A DNA stretch of 64,000 bases from Nitrospira sp. (GCA_005116895.1 SWDO01000021.1:99811-163810), one strand, 5' to 3'. Shown: positions 28,384 to 39,282, counted from the stretch's first letter. Numbers and translations are program-made. The notes: generated by a model not told the origin, from the letters alone.

Positions 28384-29505
28384 CTAACCTCCGGTCGCTC
28401 GAGTAGATTGGTTGATGTCATGTGTCACTCCCATGAGCGTGTAACATTCACCGACGATCACTTCGCCGGCATCAATTCGTCTCATCTCCACACTCTTCCG
28501 TTGCATTGTCCTCAGCCGTTGCGGATCCGACAAGACAGCGTGGATCATCTCACTCAGTTTTACTCCGGTGAGATCGGCCTGCGGAAACACAATGGCTCCT
28601 CCCGCTGCCTCCATCGCCCGTGCATTCTTCATCTGATGATCATAGATCGCCGTCGGCAACGGAATCAGAATCGCAGCTTTTCCGCAGGCCGTCAGTTCGG
28701 CGATGGTCATCGCGCCAGCACGCGCCACCACCAGATCGGCTGCCCGAAGAACAGCCGGCATATCGTAGAGAAACGGGACAATCTTGGCGTGGATACCCAA
28801 TGTCCGATACGTTTCACTGACTCGCTCGTAATCTCCCTCGCCCGTCTGATGCGTGATGGTCAGGCCTGGAAACCGTTGGCTCAGCAGGGGCAATCCTTCC
28901 AATACCGCGCTGTTGATGGCCCTAGCCCCCTGGCTCCCACCAAAAATCAGCAGGTGCTGGCCACCCTGCTTGGTTGGCGCGCTGTTGTCTGGTTGCACCA
29001 AAAACTCCTGTCGAATCGGTGTCCCGACGACGCGCACCTTCCGCCGATCAAAGGAAGTCCCTGCCGACTCAAATGCCAAAAAAATCCGCTGCGCAAAAGG
29101 AGCGACGACTTTGTTGGCCAATCCGGGATAGGCATTTGGCTCCAGAATCACCCGGGCAATTCCTTTCAAGGCAGCAGCAGCTAACATGGTCGGACTCGTG
29201 TAGCCCCCCACCCCGATCACGAGATCAGCCTGCCGCCGCTGCAGAAGTTCCAGTGATTGCCAAATCCCAACAGGCACGGAAAAGACTCCCCGCATGACAT
29301 CCAGTAGCCCCTTTCCCATCACCGGCTTGGCGGTAATCATAGCCAGTTCAAACCCTTCATGCGCGAGGACCTTCGATTCGACCCCTCGTGTCGTCCCAAC
29401 AAACAGAATCTTCGTAGAAGGGTCACGACGCTGAAATTCACGAGCCAATGCCACCGCTGGATACAGATGCCCACCGGTCCCTCCGGCGGCGATCACAATG
29501 GTCAT
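28384..29505 (-). CDS. murG: Lipid II-forming GlcNAc transferase MurG
   Basis: Peripheral membrane glycosyltransferase that adds GlcNAc to lipid I. The 373 residues begin with [19 protein letters not shown] (acceptor and diphosphate loop) and contain GVGGYTSPT, the second G loop [11 protein letters not shown] near 190, and [20 protein letters not shown] (UDP-GlcNAc site). The start ATG at 29505 overlaps the ftsW stop by four bases. Confidence 0.96.
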   Translation of the reverse strand: MTIVIAAGGTGGHLYPAVALAREFQRRDPSTKILFVGTTRGVESKVLAHEGFELAMITAKPVMGKGLLDVMRGVFSVPVGIWQSLELLQRRQADLVIGVGGYTSPTMLAAAALKGIARVILEPNAYPGLANKVVAPFAQRIFLAFESAGTSFDRRKVRVVGTPIRQEFLVQPDNSAPTKQGGQHLLIFGGSQGARAINSAVLEGLPLLSQRFPGLTITHQTGEGDYERVSETYRTLGIHAKIVPFLYDMPAVLRAADLVVARAGAMTIAELTACGKAAILIPLPTAIYDHQMKNARAMEAAGGAIVFPQADLTGVKLSEMIHAVLSDPQRLRTMQRKSVEMRRIDAGEVIVGECYTLMGVTHDINQSTRATGG

Positions 29506-30713
29506 CGTCGCCGCACCAAACCGCGCCCACTCCTTTGTCCCATCTCCTCCTGCCCTGCCTGTCGATCCCGCGAGATATTTAGCAAGATCCCCACTCCTAC
29601 CAGACTCATGACCAAGGAGGATCCCCCGTAACTGACGAACGGCAATGTCAGTCCTTTGGTCGGCAAGAGTCCCGTGACCACAGAGGCGTTGATTAACGCT
29701 TGAACGGTAATGAGCAACGTGATCCCCATGCCGAGATACCGGCCAAACGGCATTTGTGCGCGCGCCGCGATCTGAAAGCCGCGGATGGCGAACACAGCAA
29801 AGAGTAGAATAATGATTCCTGCACCTACCAATCCAAGCTCCTCGCCCATCAACGCCAAGACAAAATCGGTGTGGGCTTCTGGGAGGAAAAAGAGCTTTTG
29901 TTTGCCCTCGCCCAACCCAACTCCGAACAATCCCCCGCTGCCAAACGCAAGCAACGATTGATTGATCTGAAAACCCGATCCAGTCGGATCTTGCTCCGGA
30001 TTGAGAAACGCAAGAAGCCGCTTCCAGCGATAGGGCGACAGCCAAATCAATACCGCCATCGCCACCAGCGCCACTGGTACGAGCCTGAAGAGATGGGATA
30101 TTCGCGCCCCGCCAAGAAATAACATCCCCGCTGTAACCAATCCGATCACCACGATGGTTCCAAGATCTGGTTCCCGTAGAACCAACGCGCTGAGGAGACC
30201 GACCACCGCAACCGCCGGCATGACCCCATCGCGAAAACTCTGGAGCCGATCCTCCTTTTTGGCCAGATACGCCGCGAGATAAATCACGGTGACCAGCTTG
30301 ACCATTTCGACCGGCTGAATTGAAATCGGTCCAAGGCGCAGCCATCGTCTGGCCCCCTTGATCTCCACCCCGACCGACGGAATCAACACCAGGACCAACA
30401 ACACGGTGATAAGACCAAGAAGCGGAAGTGCCAATCGCTTCCACCACACATAGTCGATCCGAGACACCACATGGAGAAGTGCTAGCCCGAATGCTAGCCA
30501 CGCTAGTTGTCGCTTCAGAAAGTACCACGAGTCGTGAAAGCGCTTGTTTTCTCCAGCCACCACGGCGCTTGCGCTGAACACCATCACTAGACCCACGAGC
30601 GCCAGGGTCACGGTGACGATCAACAAGAGATGATCGAACGTCACCTGCTTCGTGGCCTTCGGGCTGAGAGTGGACCATGGCAGCGTCAGGGTCCCTGCAG
30701 ATCTCTGCGCCAT
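29502..30713 (-). CDS. ftsW: Lipid II polymerase FtsW (SEDS family)
   Basis: A 403-residue membrane protein with about ten helices. SEDS signatures include the N-terminal VMVFSAS, SFRDGVMP in the middle loop, and the C-terminal TGLLPTKGLTLPFVSYGGSSL. It polymerises septal glycan strands together with the transpeptidase FtsI encoded upstream in the same cluster. It lies between murD (35-base gap) and murG (overlap). Confidence 0.95.
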   Translation of the reverse strand: MAQRSAGTLTLPWSTLSPKATKQVTFDHLLLIVTVTLALVGLVMVFSASAVVAGENKRFHDSWYFLKRQLAWLAFGLALLHVVSRIDYVWWKRLALPLLGLITVLLVLVLIPSVGVEIKGARRWLRLGPISIQPVEMVKLVTVIYLAAYLAKKEDRLQSFRDGVMPAVAVVGLLSALVLREPDLGTIVVIGLVTAGMLFLGGARISHLFRLVPVALVAMAVLIWLSPYRWKRLLAFLNPEQDPTGSGFQINQSLLAFGSGGLFGVGLGEGKQKLFFLPEAHTDFVLALMGEELGLVGAGIIILLFAVFAIRGFQIAARAQMPFGRYLGMGITLLITVQALINASVVTGLLPTKGLTLPFVSYGGSSLVMSLVGVGILLNISRDRQAGQEEMGQRSGRGLVRRR

Positions 30714-30748
30714 TGGTAAGTATCAATTCTCCTCTGCCTCGCCGTCAG

Positions 30749-32140
30749 CTACGCGGGCAACAATTGCACGAGTGCTTTAAACTGACGGCCTCGATCCTGG
30801 TAATCCACAAACATATCGAAACTGGCACAGGCCGGCGACAGCAACACCACCTCGCCGACACCGGCTCCCGCTGCCGCAAACTCAATGGCCTGCTTCAAGG
30901 TCTCAGCTCGTTCGACCGCCTGATAGCCTTCCATCGCCTTCGCAATCAGCGGCGCCGCTTCACCGATCAGAAGGAGTCGCTTCACTCTCTGTCGAATGGC
31001 GGGAGCTAACCGAGAAAAATCTCCGCCCTTGTCTCGCCCCCCGGCGATCAGCCAAATCGGCTGCTCGATACTTTCCAACGCTTTGAGAGTCGCGTCCACA
31101 TTGGTCCCTTTCGAGTCGTTGATAAAGCAGGTGCCTCGGCGCTCACGAACCACCTCCAACGCATGTTCCAAGCCAGGAAACTCTCTAAGAACCTGACGAA
31201 CAACACTGAGAGGGCACCCGCCCAGCAGTGCGTAAGTAGCAGCCACCATGGCATTCTCGATGTTGTGATTGCCGATGATCTTGATCTCGCTCCGAGCACA
31301 GATCTCCTGAGTCTGGCCTCCAATGGTGGTCATAAGGCGATCTCGATCGAGATAAGTCCCTCCGCCCAAATCGGACGGTAACCTCTGAGTTCTTGTGAAA
31401 CCCAGTACACGGGCCCTCGCACTTCGCCGCAACGGAGCCACTCTTGAATCATCCAGATTGAAGAGGGCATAGTCGGACGGAGTTTGATTCTCAAAAATTC
31501 TGTTTTTCGCCGCGATGTATTCGTCGATCGACTCATAGCGATCCTGATGGTCCACCGTCACGTTGAGAATCGCGGCAATCCATGGATGAAACTGCTCCAC
31601 GGTTTCCAGTTGGAAGCTGGACACTTCCGCCACCAACGCGTCATACGGGCATGGGCGGCCCGCCTTCATGGCTTGCAGCGAGTGTAGGGAGGCCTCACTG
31701 ATCGCTGTGCCCAAATTCCCGCCGACAAATACCCTTTTTCCACTCTCTTGCAACATCTTCCCAGTCAGCGTGACCGTCGTGCTCTTTCCATTCGTACCGG
31801 TCAGAGCCAGAATTGGAGCGGAAAGAAACCTCGATGCCAGATCGAGTTCACTGATGACCTTCACACCTCGGTGGCGAACGCGCTCAAGGGCCTCCAACCG
31901 ATAGGGGACTCCCGGACTAATGACGACGAGTTCGGCTGTATCGAGAGCCGATTCATAATCCCCGCCTAGAACGATACGCGTCGTCGCCTGATCCAGCGAC
32001 TCAAGCACACCGAGTAACTCTCCTCGATCCTTTCGATCGGCCAGCGTCACCACCGCGCCGACTTCCTGGAGTAGGCGGGCGGCGGCCACGCCACTCCGTG
32101 CCAATCCGACAACTGTGACGCGAGCTCCTGCCAACTGCAT
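30749..32140 (-). CDS. murD: UDP-N-acetylmuramoyl-L-alanine--D-glutamate ligase
   Basis: Adds D-Glu. The 463 residues start [17 protein letters not shown] and carry the ATP loop [15 protein letters not shown] near 115, the central [10 protein letters not shown], and a C-terminal domain with [13 protein letters not shown] and LIAGGRDKG. The ATG at 32140 is seven bases after GGGAGT and is preferred over the ATG at 32164 that overlaps the mraY stop. Confidence 0.95.
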   Translation of the reverse strand: MQLAGARVTVVGLARSGVAAARLLQEVGAVVTLADRKDRGELLGVLESLDQATTRIVLGGDYESALDTAELVVISPGVPYRLEALERVRHRGVKVISELDLASRFLSAPILALTGTNGKSTTVTLTGKMLQESGKRVFVGGNLGTAISEASLHSLQAMKAGRPCPYDALVAEVSSFQLETVEQFHPWIAAILNVTVDHQDRYESIDEYIAAKNRIFENQTPSDYALFNLDDSRVAPLRRSARARVLGFTRTQRLPSDLGGGTYLDRDRLMTTIGGQTQEICARSEIKIIGNHNIENAMVAATYALLGGCPLSVVRQVLREFPGLEHALEVVRERRGTCFINDSKGTNVDATLKALESIEQPIWLIAGGRDKGGDFSRLAPAIRQRVKRLLLIGEAAPLIAKAMEGYQAVERAETLKQAIEFAAAGAGVGEVVLLSPACASFDMFVDYQDRGRQFKALVQLLPA

Positions 32141-32163
32141 GGTGTCCACTCCCACCATCTCCA

Positions 32164-33240
32164 TTACCTCAACTTGAGCGTGCTCAAACTCAATAGCGCC
32201 AACAAAATGGCAATGATCCAGAGACGCACCACGACTTTCGGCTCCTCCCAGCCTTTCATCTCAAAGTGGTGGTGGATTGGGGCCATGAGGAATATTCGCT
32301 TCCCTCGGGATTTGAATGAGGCAACTTGGAAAATGACCGAGACGGCCTCGATCACGAAAACACCGCCGACCATGAGCAACAACAGCTCATGCTTGCTGAT
32401 GACCGCTACCGTCCCAAGGGCCGCCCCGAGCGGGAGCGAACCGACATCGCCCATAAAGACCGAGGCCGGATAGGTGTTGAACCAAAGGAACCCAAGACTC
32501 GAACCCAGGATGGCCGCCGTAAAGACCGCCAACTCTCCGGCTCCGTCGATGTGTGGGATCAGAAGGTATTCCGACATCAATCGGTGACCAGTTACGTAAG
32601 CAACCACGGTGTACGCCAATGCCGCAATCATCACAGGACCGATCGCCAGCCCATCAAGACCATCAGTGAGGTTCACGGCGTTGGAACAACCGACGATCAC
32701 CAACACGGCAAAGACAACATAAAACCATCCCAAATCAGGGGTGAAACTCTTAAAAAATGGCACACTCAGTTTCGTGCTGTAGCCAGGCATTGAGTACAAA
32801 ATCAGCGCGACGATGAGCGCGACGACTATTTGAGCTGTGAATTTTTGCGATGCGGAAAGCCCCTTCGATCGGGCCTTGATGAATTTCAGATAGTCATCCG
32901 CAAACCCTATGGCACAAAACCCCAGTGTCGCAACAAGAACCAGCCAGATGTGGGAACGCGAGATATCAGCCCAGAGCAGCGTGGACAACGTGACTGCGAA
33001 AATGATGAGGATGCCGCCCATCGTGGGCGTCCCACTTTTAGCGAGATGTCGCTTCGGTCCGTCATCACGTATCTGCTGCCCTAACTTAATTTCTTGAAGC
33101 TTGCGAATCACCCACGGCGCGAGTACGAAGGCGATCAGAAACGCTGTGACCGCGGCATAAATGATGCGAAAGCTCTGATACCGAAAGACATTCAGAAACG
33201 AAAATTCTTTATGGAATGGATAGAGCCAGATATACAGCAT
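32164..33240 (-). CDS. mraY: Phospho-N-acetylmuramoyl-pentapeptide-transferase
   Basis: Polytopic membrane enzyme forming lipid I on undecaprenyl phosphate. The 358 residues contain the catalytic DDYLK near residue 115, [10 protein letters not shown] near 190, and the cytoplasmic [13 protein letters not shown] near 323. About ten transmembrane helices are evident. Length matches the family. Confidence 0.97.
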   Translation of the reverse strand: MLYIWLYPFHKEFSFLNVFRYQSFRIIYAAVTAFLIAFVLAPWVIRKLQEIKLGQQIRDDGPKRHLAKSGTPTMGGILIIFAVTLSTLLWADISRSHIWLVLVATLGFCAIGFADDYLKFIKARSKGLSASQKFTAQIVVALIVALILYSMPGYSTKLSVPFFKSFTPDLGWFYVVFAVLVIVGCSNAVNLTDGLDGLAIGPVMIAALAYTVVAYVTGHRLMSEYLLIPHIDGAGELAVFTAAILGSSLGFLWFNTYPASVFMGDVGSLPLGAALGTVAVISKHELLLLMVGGVFVIEAVSVIFQVASFKSRGKRIFLMAPIHHHFEMKGWEEPKVVVRLWIIAILLALLSLSTLKLR

Positions 33241-33254
33241 AGCCTGAATGACCG

Positions 33255-34703
33255 TTAGGACGCCTTTCTTGTCGTATGTGTTGCTCCTTGAAGCGCATCA
33301 GCGACAAGCTCTAATTTCATCCCGCGCGATGCTTTGATCAGCACGGTATCACCCGGCTTCACAAAGGTTTTTATGGCGGCGCATGCCGCGCGCGCATCCG
33401 GGACTTCGAGAATATGGGCTTGATCCAGTCCTGCCTGCTTCGCCCCTTTGGCGAGGCTCCGCCCCAATAGTCCACAGGCTACGAGCTGATCAATGCCGTG
33501 GCGTGCCACGAATCCGCCGACTTCCTCATGCATCTGAGCGGCATTCGGGCCAAGTTCCAGCATATCGCCAAGCACGGCGATTCTCTTTCGTTTTGCCCCT
33601 GTTTGCGCGAGCAACTGCACGGCTGCTTTCATGGAGGCCGGGTTGGCATTGTAACAGTCGATGATCAACTTCACGCCCTGACTCACTCGCACCTGCGACC
33701 GCATGGCAGCAGGCCGGAAACGGGACAGTCCCTGAGCGATCACCCCTCCAGCCAAGCCCAAAATCGAACCGACCGCTCCTGCGGCCAAGGCATTGGTGAC
33801 GTTGTGGTCTCCTTGCACTCGAATATGAACCGCAGCATGACGCACCGCTCCAGGAAGCAGAAGACGAAAGATCGTCCCATTGCGCCCGTCAGACTTCAGA
33901 TCCACGGCACGGACGTCAGCCTTTGATGAAAAACCAAACGACACCACACGACAGCGAGCTCGCGCAGCAAGGTAGTCGTAATACGAATCATCCGCGTTCA
34001 GGATTGCAACTCCATCAGAAGGAAGCAGATCGAGCATCTCCGCCTTTGCCTGAGCTGACACGTCCATCGTGCCGAAAAACTCTAAATGGTCGGGGCCGAT
34101 GTTCGTAATGATCCCGATCGTGGGGCGAACTATTTCACACAGCCTAGTGGTCTGACCGAGATTGTCGACTCCCATCTCGATAACCGCTCCCTTGTGTCGC
34201 TCATTAAGGCGAAGCAGCGTCTGCGGGACGCCCACACGGTTATTCAAATTCCCTTCCGTCTTGAGAATCTTCCAGCGATGGGCCATGACACTGGCGACCA
34301 TTTCTTTCGTCGTCGTCTTACCGTTGCTTCCCGTCACGGCAACGACAGGAATGTGAAATCGGCTTCGGTGATGTGCAGCCAGCTGTTGATAGACATGGAG
34401 TGGATCGCGGACCCCGAGGATAAATGGCTGGGCCCGCTTCGAACCACGCTTCAAGGAAATCCCCGACACATCGTAGGAATCGAGCACGATCGCTCCAACC
34501 GCCCCGCGTGAGAATGCCGTCGCCACAAAGTCATGGCCGTCGAATCGATCTCCCTGGAGCGCAAGAAAGAGATCACCAGGCTGAAGAGAGCGAGTATCGA
34601 GGCTGATTCCACGGATACGCTGTTTCGCCCAACTCACCCCATCGCTAGCCAAGACTTTAGCGCTGATCACTTCCCGCAATTCTTCGACAGTAAACAGTGT
34701 CAT
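33255..34703 (-). CDS. murF: UDP-N-acetylmuramoyl-tripeptide--D-alanyl-D-alanine ligase
   Basis: Adds the D-Ala-D-Ala made by Ddl. The 482 residues show SLDTRSLQPGDLFLALQG near residue 32, the ATP loop VTGSNGKTTTKEMVASV near 113, INADDSYY-type central motif (ILNADDSYYDYL), and a C-terminal domain with CYNANPASMKAAV. The ATG at 34703 gives a typical N-terminus (MTLFTVEEL); a GTG at 34721 adds six residues. Confidence 0.95.
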   Translation of the reverse strand: MTLFTVEELREVISAKVLASDGVSWAKQRIRGISLDTRSLQPGDLFLALQGDRFDGHDFVATAFSRGAVGAIVLDSYDVSGISLKRGSKRAQPFILGVRDPLHVYQQLAAHHRSRFHIPVVAVTGSNGKTTTKEMVASVMAHRWKILKTEGNLNNRVGVPQTLLRLNERHKGAVIEMGVDNLGQTTRLCEIVRPTIGIITNIGPDHLEFFGTMDVSAQAKAEMLDLLPSDGVAILNADDSYYDYLAARARCRVVSFGFSSKADVRAVDLKSDGRNGTIFRLLLPGAVRHAAVHIRVQGDHNVTNALAAGAVGSILGLAGGVIAQGLSRFRPAAMRSQVRVSQGVKLIIDCYNANPASMKAAVQLLAQTGAKRKRIAVLGDMLELGPNAAQMHEEVGGFVARHGIDQLVACGLLGRSLAKGAKQAGLDQAHILEVPDARAACAAIKTFVKPGDTVLIKASRGMKLELVADALQGATHTTRKAS

Positions 34704-34744
34704 CTGGATACTTCCACGCACCGACCACCCTCTGCATCCATAGA

Positions 34745-36247
34745 CTAGATGCGGGCTCCGAGTCGTTCGATAGCGTCGCGTGCCACCTCGCGATCGTCGA
34801 AATGAACCTTCTTCGTGCCGATGATCTGGTAGTCTTCGTGTCCCTTACCGGCAATCAACACCATATCCCCACTCTGGGCCTCCCGCACCGCCTCTTCGAT
34901 GGCATCTCGCCGATCAGACACTTTTCGGTACTGGACGTGTGGCCGTAAGCGCAGTGCCTCGTTCACTCCGACTTCAACTTGTTCCAGGATTGAGAGGGGG
35001 TCCTCGGTTCTGGGATTGTCCGACGTCAATATCACAACGTCGCTGTAGCGCACGGCCGCTTCTCCCATCTTCGGCCTCTTTCCTCGGTCACGGTCTCCAC
35101 CACACCCAAAGACCGTGATGATGCGTCTGGTTTTCAGTACTTGTGCCGCTGTCAGCAATCGGACTAACGCGTCTTCAGTGTGTGCGTAGTCTACGGCCAC
35201 CGTAAATGGCTGACCCGCGATCACACGTTCAAACCGTCCCGGCACATTCGTGACTCTCGCCACGGCCTCACAAATTTGCGAGGGGGTGCCCCCTTCATGA
35301 AGCGCAACGCCTATGGCAGCAAGTAGGTTGTAGACATTGTGCTCACCGACAAGATGACTTTCGATGGGGAAGCTCCCGACCGGAGTCGCCGCAGTGAAGG
35401 TTGTCCCCTGAAGAGACAACCGCACCGCTTCCGCACGCAGGTCCGCCTTGGCCTTTAATGCATAGGTCCAAACTGGGACCGGACAATGCTCGACAATGCG
35501 AGATCCATAGGGGTCATCGATGTTGACGATCGCCCGTTTATTCGCCTTGAACCCTCCCCTCAATTCTGTAAATAGTCTCAATTTCGCCTGAAAGTACTCC
35601 TCCATAGTCTTGTGAAAATCGAGATGATCCTGAGTTAGATTCGAAAAGACCGCCACATCATATTCACATCCGCTCGTGCGATCTTGCGCCAGGGCATGAG
35701 AAGACACTTCCATCACTGCAGTGATGCACCCGCCGGTGACCATCTTGGCAAGCAGCTGTTGCAGCTCAAGAGAACCAGGTGTCGTGTGCGTGGCTGGCAT
35801 CGTGCGCTCACCGATCTGATAGGCAACGGTTCCGATTAACCCTACTGGGTGGCCCATGGCTTCCAGCAGCGCTTTGCAGATATACGTCGTGGTGGTTTTC
35901 CCATTCGTTCCAGTCACACCAATCATCCGAATCTTCGACGAGGGGTCTCCATAAAAGCGGCCTCCCAGCAGACCGAGCGCCTTTCTGGAGTCGTCAACGC
36001 GGACGAATGGAAGTGACACCTCACTCACCGGCTGCTGCGACACCAATGCGACCATTCCGCCATTCCTGGCCGCCGGAATAAATTCATGTCCATCGACCCG
36101 CTCGCCTTTCACGGCAACAAAGAGACTGTGGGGCAAGACAGCCCGAGAATCATCAGTAATAGCGTTGACAGACACATCCAAATTCCCACGGCGATCGAGA
36201 ATCTTCACCCATCCCTCTAGCGACTGAAGCAGGGTTGCCAAGGTCAT
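34745..36247 (-). CDS. murE: UDP-MurNAc-L-alanyl-D-glutamate--2,6-diaminopimelate ligase
   Basis: Adds the third stem residue. The 500 residues contain DDSRAVLPHSLFVAVKG, the ATP loop VTGTNGKTTTTYICKA near 110, and the substrate motif TSDNPRTEDP near 405. DNPR (not the DNPA-type sequences of lysine enzymes) predicts meso-diaminopimelate, so the wall should be of the A1-gamma type. The ATG at 36247 sits after GGGGAGTGTCG. Confidence 0.95.
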   Translation of the reverse strand: MTLATLLQSLEGWVKILDRRGNLDVSVNAITDDSRAVLPHSLFVAVKGERVDGHEFIPAARNGGMVALVSQQPVSEVSLPFVRVDDSRKALGLLGGRFYGDPSSKIRMIGVTGTNGKTTTTYICKALLEAMGHPVGLIGTVAYQIGERTMPATHTTPGSLELQQLLAKMVTGGCITAVMEVSSHALAQDRTSGCEYDVAVFSNLTQDHLDFHKTMEEYFQAKLRLFTELRGGFKANKRAIVNIDDPYGSRIVEHCPVPVWTYALKAKADLRAEAVRLSLQGTTFTAATPVGSFPIESHLVGEHNVYNLLAAIGVALHEGGTPSQICEAVARVTNVPGRFERVIAGQPFTVAVDYAHTEDALVRLLTAAQVLKTRRIITVFGCGGDRDRGKRPKMGEAAVRYSDVVILTSDNPRTEDPLSILEQVEVGVNEALRLRPHVQYRKVSDRRDAIEEAVREAQSGDMVLIAGKGHEDYQIIGTKKVHFDDREVARDAIERLGARI

Positions 36248-36268
36248 CGACACTCCCCAGTACGATTA

Positions 36269-37987
36269 CTATCGTCGCGAAGCCATCGCCAGCGTGATGG
36301 GCGCATCCGATGGCACGCCTAAGTAGCTTAACACCTGCTCCCCGACGCGACTAAACACCGGGGCGGCCACGCTCCCGCCTGAGGCCTTCTTATCTTGAGG
36401 TTCATCGATGATCACAATCATGGCAAGCCGGGGTATATCTGAGGGAACATAGCCGGCAAAGGACGCAACAAATCGTGAGGTAGAATAGGTCTTCGTGTCG
36501 CCATCGATCTGTTGAGCGGTGCCCGTCTTTCCAGCCACCCGGAACCCCGGGATCGCTGCCTTCCCCCCAGTACCGTCCGTGACGACACCCTCAAGGATCT
36601 TGGTCACGCTGCGGGCTGTCTCTGGGGATACGATCCGTCGTCTGGTTTGAGGAGGTATCTGCTTAAGGATCTGGCCCTCAGCATCTCGTATTTCTGACAC
36701 CACGTAGGGTTTCATCAACACCCCACCGTTCGCGAGGGCTGCGACAGCAGATACCATTTGAAGTGGTGTCACGCCGATCTCTTGTCCTATAGAAATCGAG
36801 GCTATCGAACGACGCCCCCAGTCTCTTGGATTGCTCACCAATCCTGCCCCCTCCCCAGGCAAGTCGATCTCCGTACGCTGACCGAAGCCGAATGCCTGAA
36901 GATATCGATAGAGCCGCTGCTCCCCCAACGCCATCCCAGTCTTCACCGCCCCAATGTTGCTGGACTTCTGAATCACCTGCGCAAAGGAGACCCATCCCAG
37001 TCGCTCATGATCATGAATGACGGTGTTCGCGACCATCATATGCCCATTCTCCCCAAACACCATCGTATTGGGCCTCACCACTCGCTCCTCAATGGCTGCC
37101 GCAGCCATCATCGCCTTCATGGTTGACCCTGGCTCATAGGTGTCCGTTAACGCCCTGTTTCGCCAGCGATCACGACTGAGTGCCGACACGGCGTTGGGAT
37201 CAAATCGTGGGCTCACCGCCATAGCCAACACCGCTCCGGTCTTTGGATCAAGCACAATCATTGTTCCTGACTTGGCCTGCGCTCGACCAACCGCGTCCTC
37301 AAGCTCTCTCTCAACGATATACTGAATCACCTCATCAATCGTAAGCGTGAGGCTATGGCCGGGCGTCGGACTCCGTTCCATCATTCCCTTAGGAAACACC
37401 GTATGCCCGTGGGCATCGCGTTGCAGCACCATCATCCGCTTCTCACCATGCAAGTACGGTTCATAGCGATGCTCGACGCCTTCCAAGCCCTCACCGTCCA
37501 TTCCCGAAAAACCCAACACATGGGCTAGAAGCGGCCCTTTGGGATAGAACCGCCGCCCTTCCATCACAACCCCGATCCCATCAAGAGGCAAACGATCCAG
37601 GCGACGCCCCTGCTCAGGATCTAATTTTCGAGCTAACCATACAAATCTCCGGTCCTGTCGAAGTTTTCGTTCCAACTCGTCGGTCTTCACATGCAGAACC
37701 GGCGACAACTGCTGAGCAGTCTTACGAGGATTATCTACTGTGTTTGGAACTCCGAATACGGACTGCACCTCCACATTCATGGCTAAAATCTTGCCATGTC
37801 GATCGACGATCGTGCCGCGAGCCCCTTCAAGGGATACTGTCTTTTGGTGCTGTCGATCCGCTTGGGCGGAGAGTACAGCGGCTTGCAACACTTGCAGCGT
37901 GACCAGCCGGAACAGAACCACTCCAAACCCACACAGCAACAGCAGCAATAGGACATACCGACGACCGCGAGAAAGGGAACCGGCCAC
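36269..37987 (-). CDS. ftsI: Septal peptidoglycan transpeptidase FtsI (PBP3)
   Basis: Class B penicillin-binding protein that cross-links septal wall with FtsW. The 572 residues have one N-terminal transmembrane helix (about 10-32), a dimerisation/pedestal region, and a transpeptidase domain with STMK (catalytic Ser) in EPGSTMKAM near 280, SSN in QKSSNIGAV near 340, and KTGT in VAGKTGTAQQ near 485. The GTG start shares bases with the ftsL stop (TAGTG). Confidence 0.95.
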   Translation of the reverse strand: MAGSLSRGRRYVLLLLLLCGFGVVLFRLVTLQVLQAAVLSAQADRQHQKTVSLEGARGTIVDRHGKILAMNVEVQSVFGVPNTVDNPRKTAQQLSPVLHVKTDELERKLRQDRRFVWLARKLDPEQGRRLDRLPLDGIGVVMEGRRFYPKGPLLAHVLGFSGMDGEGLEGVEHRYEPYLHGEKRMMVLQRDAHGHTVFPKGMMERSPTPGHSLTLTIDEVIQYIVERELEDAVGRAQAKSGTMIVLDPKTGAVLAMAVSPRFDPNAVSALSRDRWRNRALTDTYEPGSTMKAMMAAAAIEERVVRPNTMVFGENGHMMVANTVIHDHERLGWVSFAQVIQKSSNIGAVKTGMALGEQRLYRYLQAFGFGQRTEIDLPGEGAGLVSNPRDWGRRSIASISIGQEIGVTPLQMVSAVAALANGGVLMKPYVVSEIRDAEGQILKQIPPQTRRRIVSPETARSVTKILEGVVTDGTGGKAAIPGFRVAGKTGTAQQIDGDTKTYSTSRFVASFAGYVPSDIPRLAMIVIIDEPQDKKASGGSVAAPVFSRVGEQVLSYLGVPSDAPITLAMASRR

Positions 37988-38325
37988 TAGAACCTCCCGC
38001 TGGGAAGATCATTCCTGGCGACTTTCAGCTCAACCAGCGCAATACCTGAGGGATGGACACCACTTGGTCTTGGCCTGGACTGAACCACGATGATTTGCCC
38101 TTGCTGAGGCAGACTCATGCCGAGTTTTTCCGTCGCCAACTTTGCGATCCTGTCGGAGGCACTCAATGTGGAAAATTTGACGCGAAGCTCATCTCGTTGA
38201 CGTTCCAGCACCGCCTTGTCACGCTTCAATCGTTCAATCTGATAGCCGATCCGAACCACGTCTACGCGCTCCCACACAAACACAAATACGAGACAGAGTC
38301 CTAGAAAAACGGTGACGGTCTTCAT
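37987..38325 (-). CDS. ftsL: Cell division protein FtsL
   Basis: A 112-residue bitopic protein: an N-terminal membrane helix (3-20) followed by a leucine-zipper-like coiled coil (IGYQIERLKRDKAVLERQRD) and a conserved-looking LATEKLGMSLPQQGQI. This is the FtsL/DivIC layout. It is expected to pair with FtsB and FtsQ. The ATG overlaps the rsmH stop; the order rsmH-ftsL-ftsI is universal in dcw clusters and supports the call. Confidence 0.88.
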   Translation of the reverse strand: MKTVTVFLGLCLVFVFVWERVDVVRIGYQIERLKRDKAVLERQRDELRVKFSTLSASDRIAKLATEKLGMSLPQQGQIIVVQSRPRPSGVHPSGIALVELKVARNDLPSGRF

Positions 38326-39227
38326 GAAGGTCCCATCCTCGGTTGATATTCAGCGACTCGTAATTTAGCGCTTCGTGATCGTGGATTTGCTTCGCACTCG
38401 GCCCCCGAAGGAAGGACCGGTTTCTTTGTGAGTATCGACAGGGTGGCGTCTGGCCCTTGAGCAAGAGACCGGAACGTATGCTTCACAATACGATCTTCGA
38501 GAGAATGAAAAGAAATCGCGCACACCCTCCCTCCCACAGCCAACACATCGATTGCATCTCGAAGCGAGGGCTCCAAGAAATCCAGTTCATGATTCACCGC
38601 AATGCGAAGCGCCTGAAAGGTCCGCGTGGCACAATGAATCCGTCCGTGGCGATAAGACGCCGGCACGGACCGAGCGATAATAGAGGCAAGTACTCCGGTG
38701 GTCATGACTGGCTGTCGTTGCCTTTCCTGCACGATGGCCCGAGCAATTCGCCTGGCATACCTCTCTTCCCCATTCTGAAATATGATGTCCGCAAGCTCAT
38801 GTTCGGAACTACTGTTCACCAAATCGGCGGCAGTTGTCCCGATCGTTTGGTCCATGCGCATATCAAGCGGACCTTCTCGCTGAAAACTGAACCCTCGGGA
38901 AGGATCGTCCAACTGCGGGGATGAAACCCCAAAATCGAACAGCACACAATCGACCTTCGCGATACCCGCTTCAGCAAGGTGTGACTTTAAGTCACGATAA
39001 TTTCCTTGCCGCAACACAATACGGTCTCCGAATCGATTCAAGCGCCGCTGACTGAACTCAATGGCCTGAGAATCTTGGTCCAGCCCTACAACTCTTGTTC
39101 CAACAGGGCTAGCAATTAAGAGCATTTCAGCATGCCCACCATATCCCACTGTACAATCGACAACCGTGGTAGGTTGTTGAGAAATAAGCCAAGAGCACAC
39201 TTCTTGGCCGAGTACTGGGATGTGCAA
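38322..39227 (-). CDS. rsmH: 16S rRNA m4C1402 methyltransferase RsmH
   Basis: SAM-dependent N4-methylation of C1402 in 16S rRNA. The protein shows HIPVLGQEVCSWL at its start, VDCTVGYGGHAEMLL (SAM loop), FDFGVSSPQLDDPSRGFSF, and RTFQALRIAVNHEL. I place the start at TTG 39227, four bases after a GGTGA, because it gives the family N-terminus MHIPVL. The in-frame GTG at 39254 is the third unit of the MraZ-type repeat and adds nine unusual residues. First gene of the dcw cluster. Confidence 0.93.
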   Translation of the reverse strand: MHIPVLGQEVCSWLISQQPTTVVDCTVGYGGHAEMLLIASPVGTRVVGLDQDSQAIEFSQRRLNRFGDRIVLRQGNYRDLKSHLAEAGIAKVDCVLFDFGVSSPQLDDPSRGFSFQREGPLDMRMDQTIGTTAADLVNSSSEHELADIIFQNGEERYARRIARAIVQERQRQPVMTTGVLASIIARSVPASYRHGRIHCATRTFQALRIAVNHELDFLEPSLRDAIDVLAVGGRVCAISFHSLEDRIVKHTFRSLAQGPDATLSILTKKPVLPSGAECEANPRSRSAKLRVAEYQPRMGPS

Positions 39228-39248
39228 ATTTTCACCAACGATACTTTC

Positions 39249-39273
39249 ACCCACACGCCTCCACTTTCCCCCA
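39249..39273 (-). promoter_or_regulatory. Three-repeat MraZ operator ahead of rsmH
   Basis: On the minus strand TGGGG (39273-39269), TGGAG (39263-39259) and TGGGT (39253-39249) occur at an exact 10-bp period. MraZ is known to bind direct TGGGN repeats separated by five bases in front of dcw operons. The array starts about three bases after the predicted transcription start and ends before the TTG start of rsmH. No mraZ gene is adjacent. Confidence 0.7.
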
Positions 39274-39282
39274 CCCTGACGA

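Noticed and set aside
29506..30726. Open frame in phase with murG extending 400 codons upstream
   Set aside because: It lies wholly across ftsW, which is clearly the real gene; the extra protein has Arg/Gly/Ser-rich shadow composition and murG has its own start at 29505.
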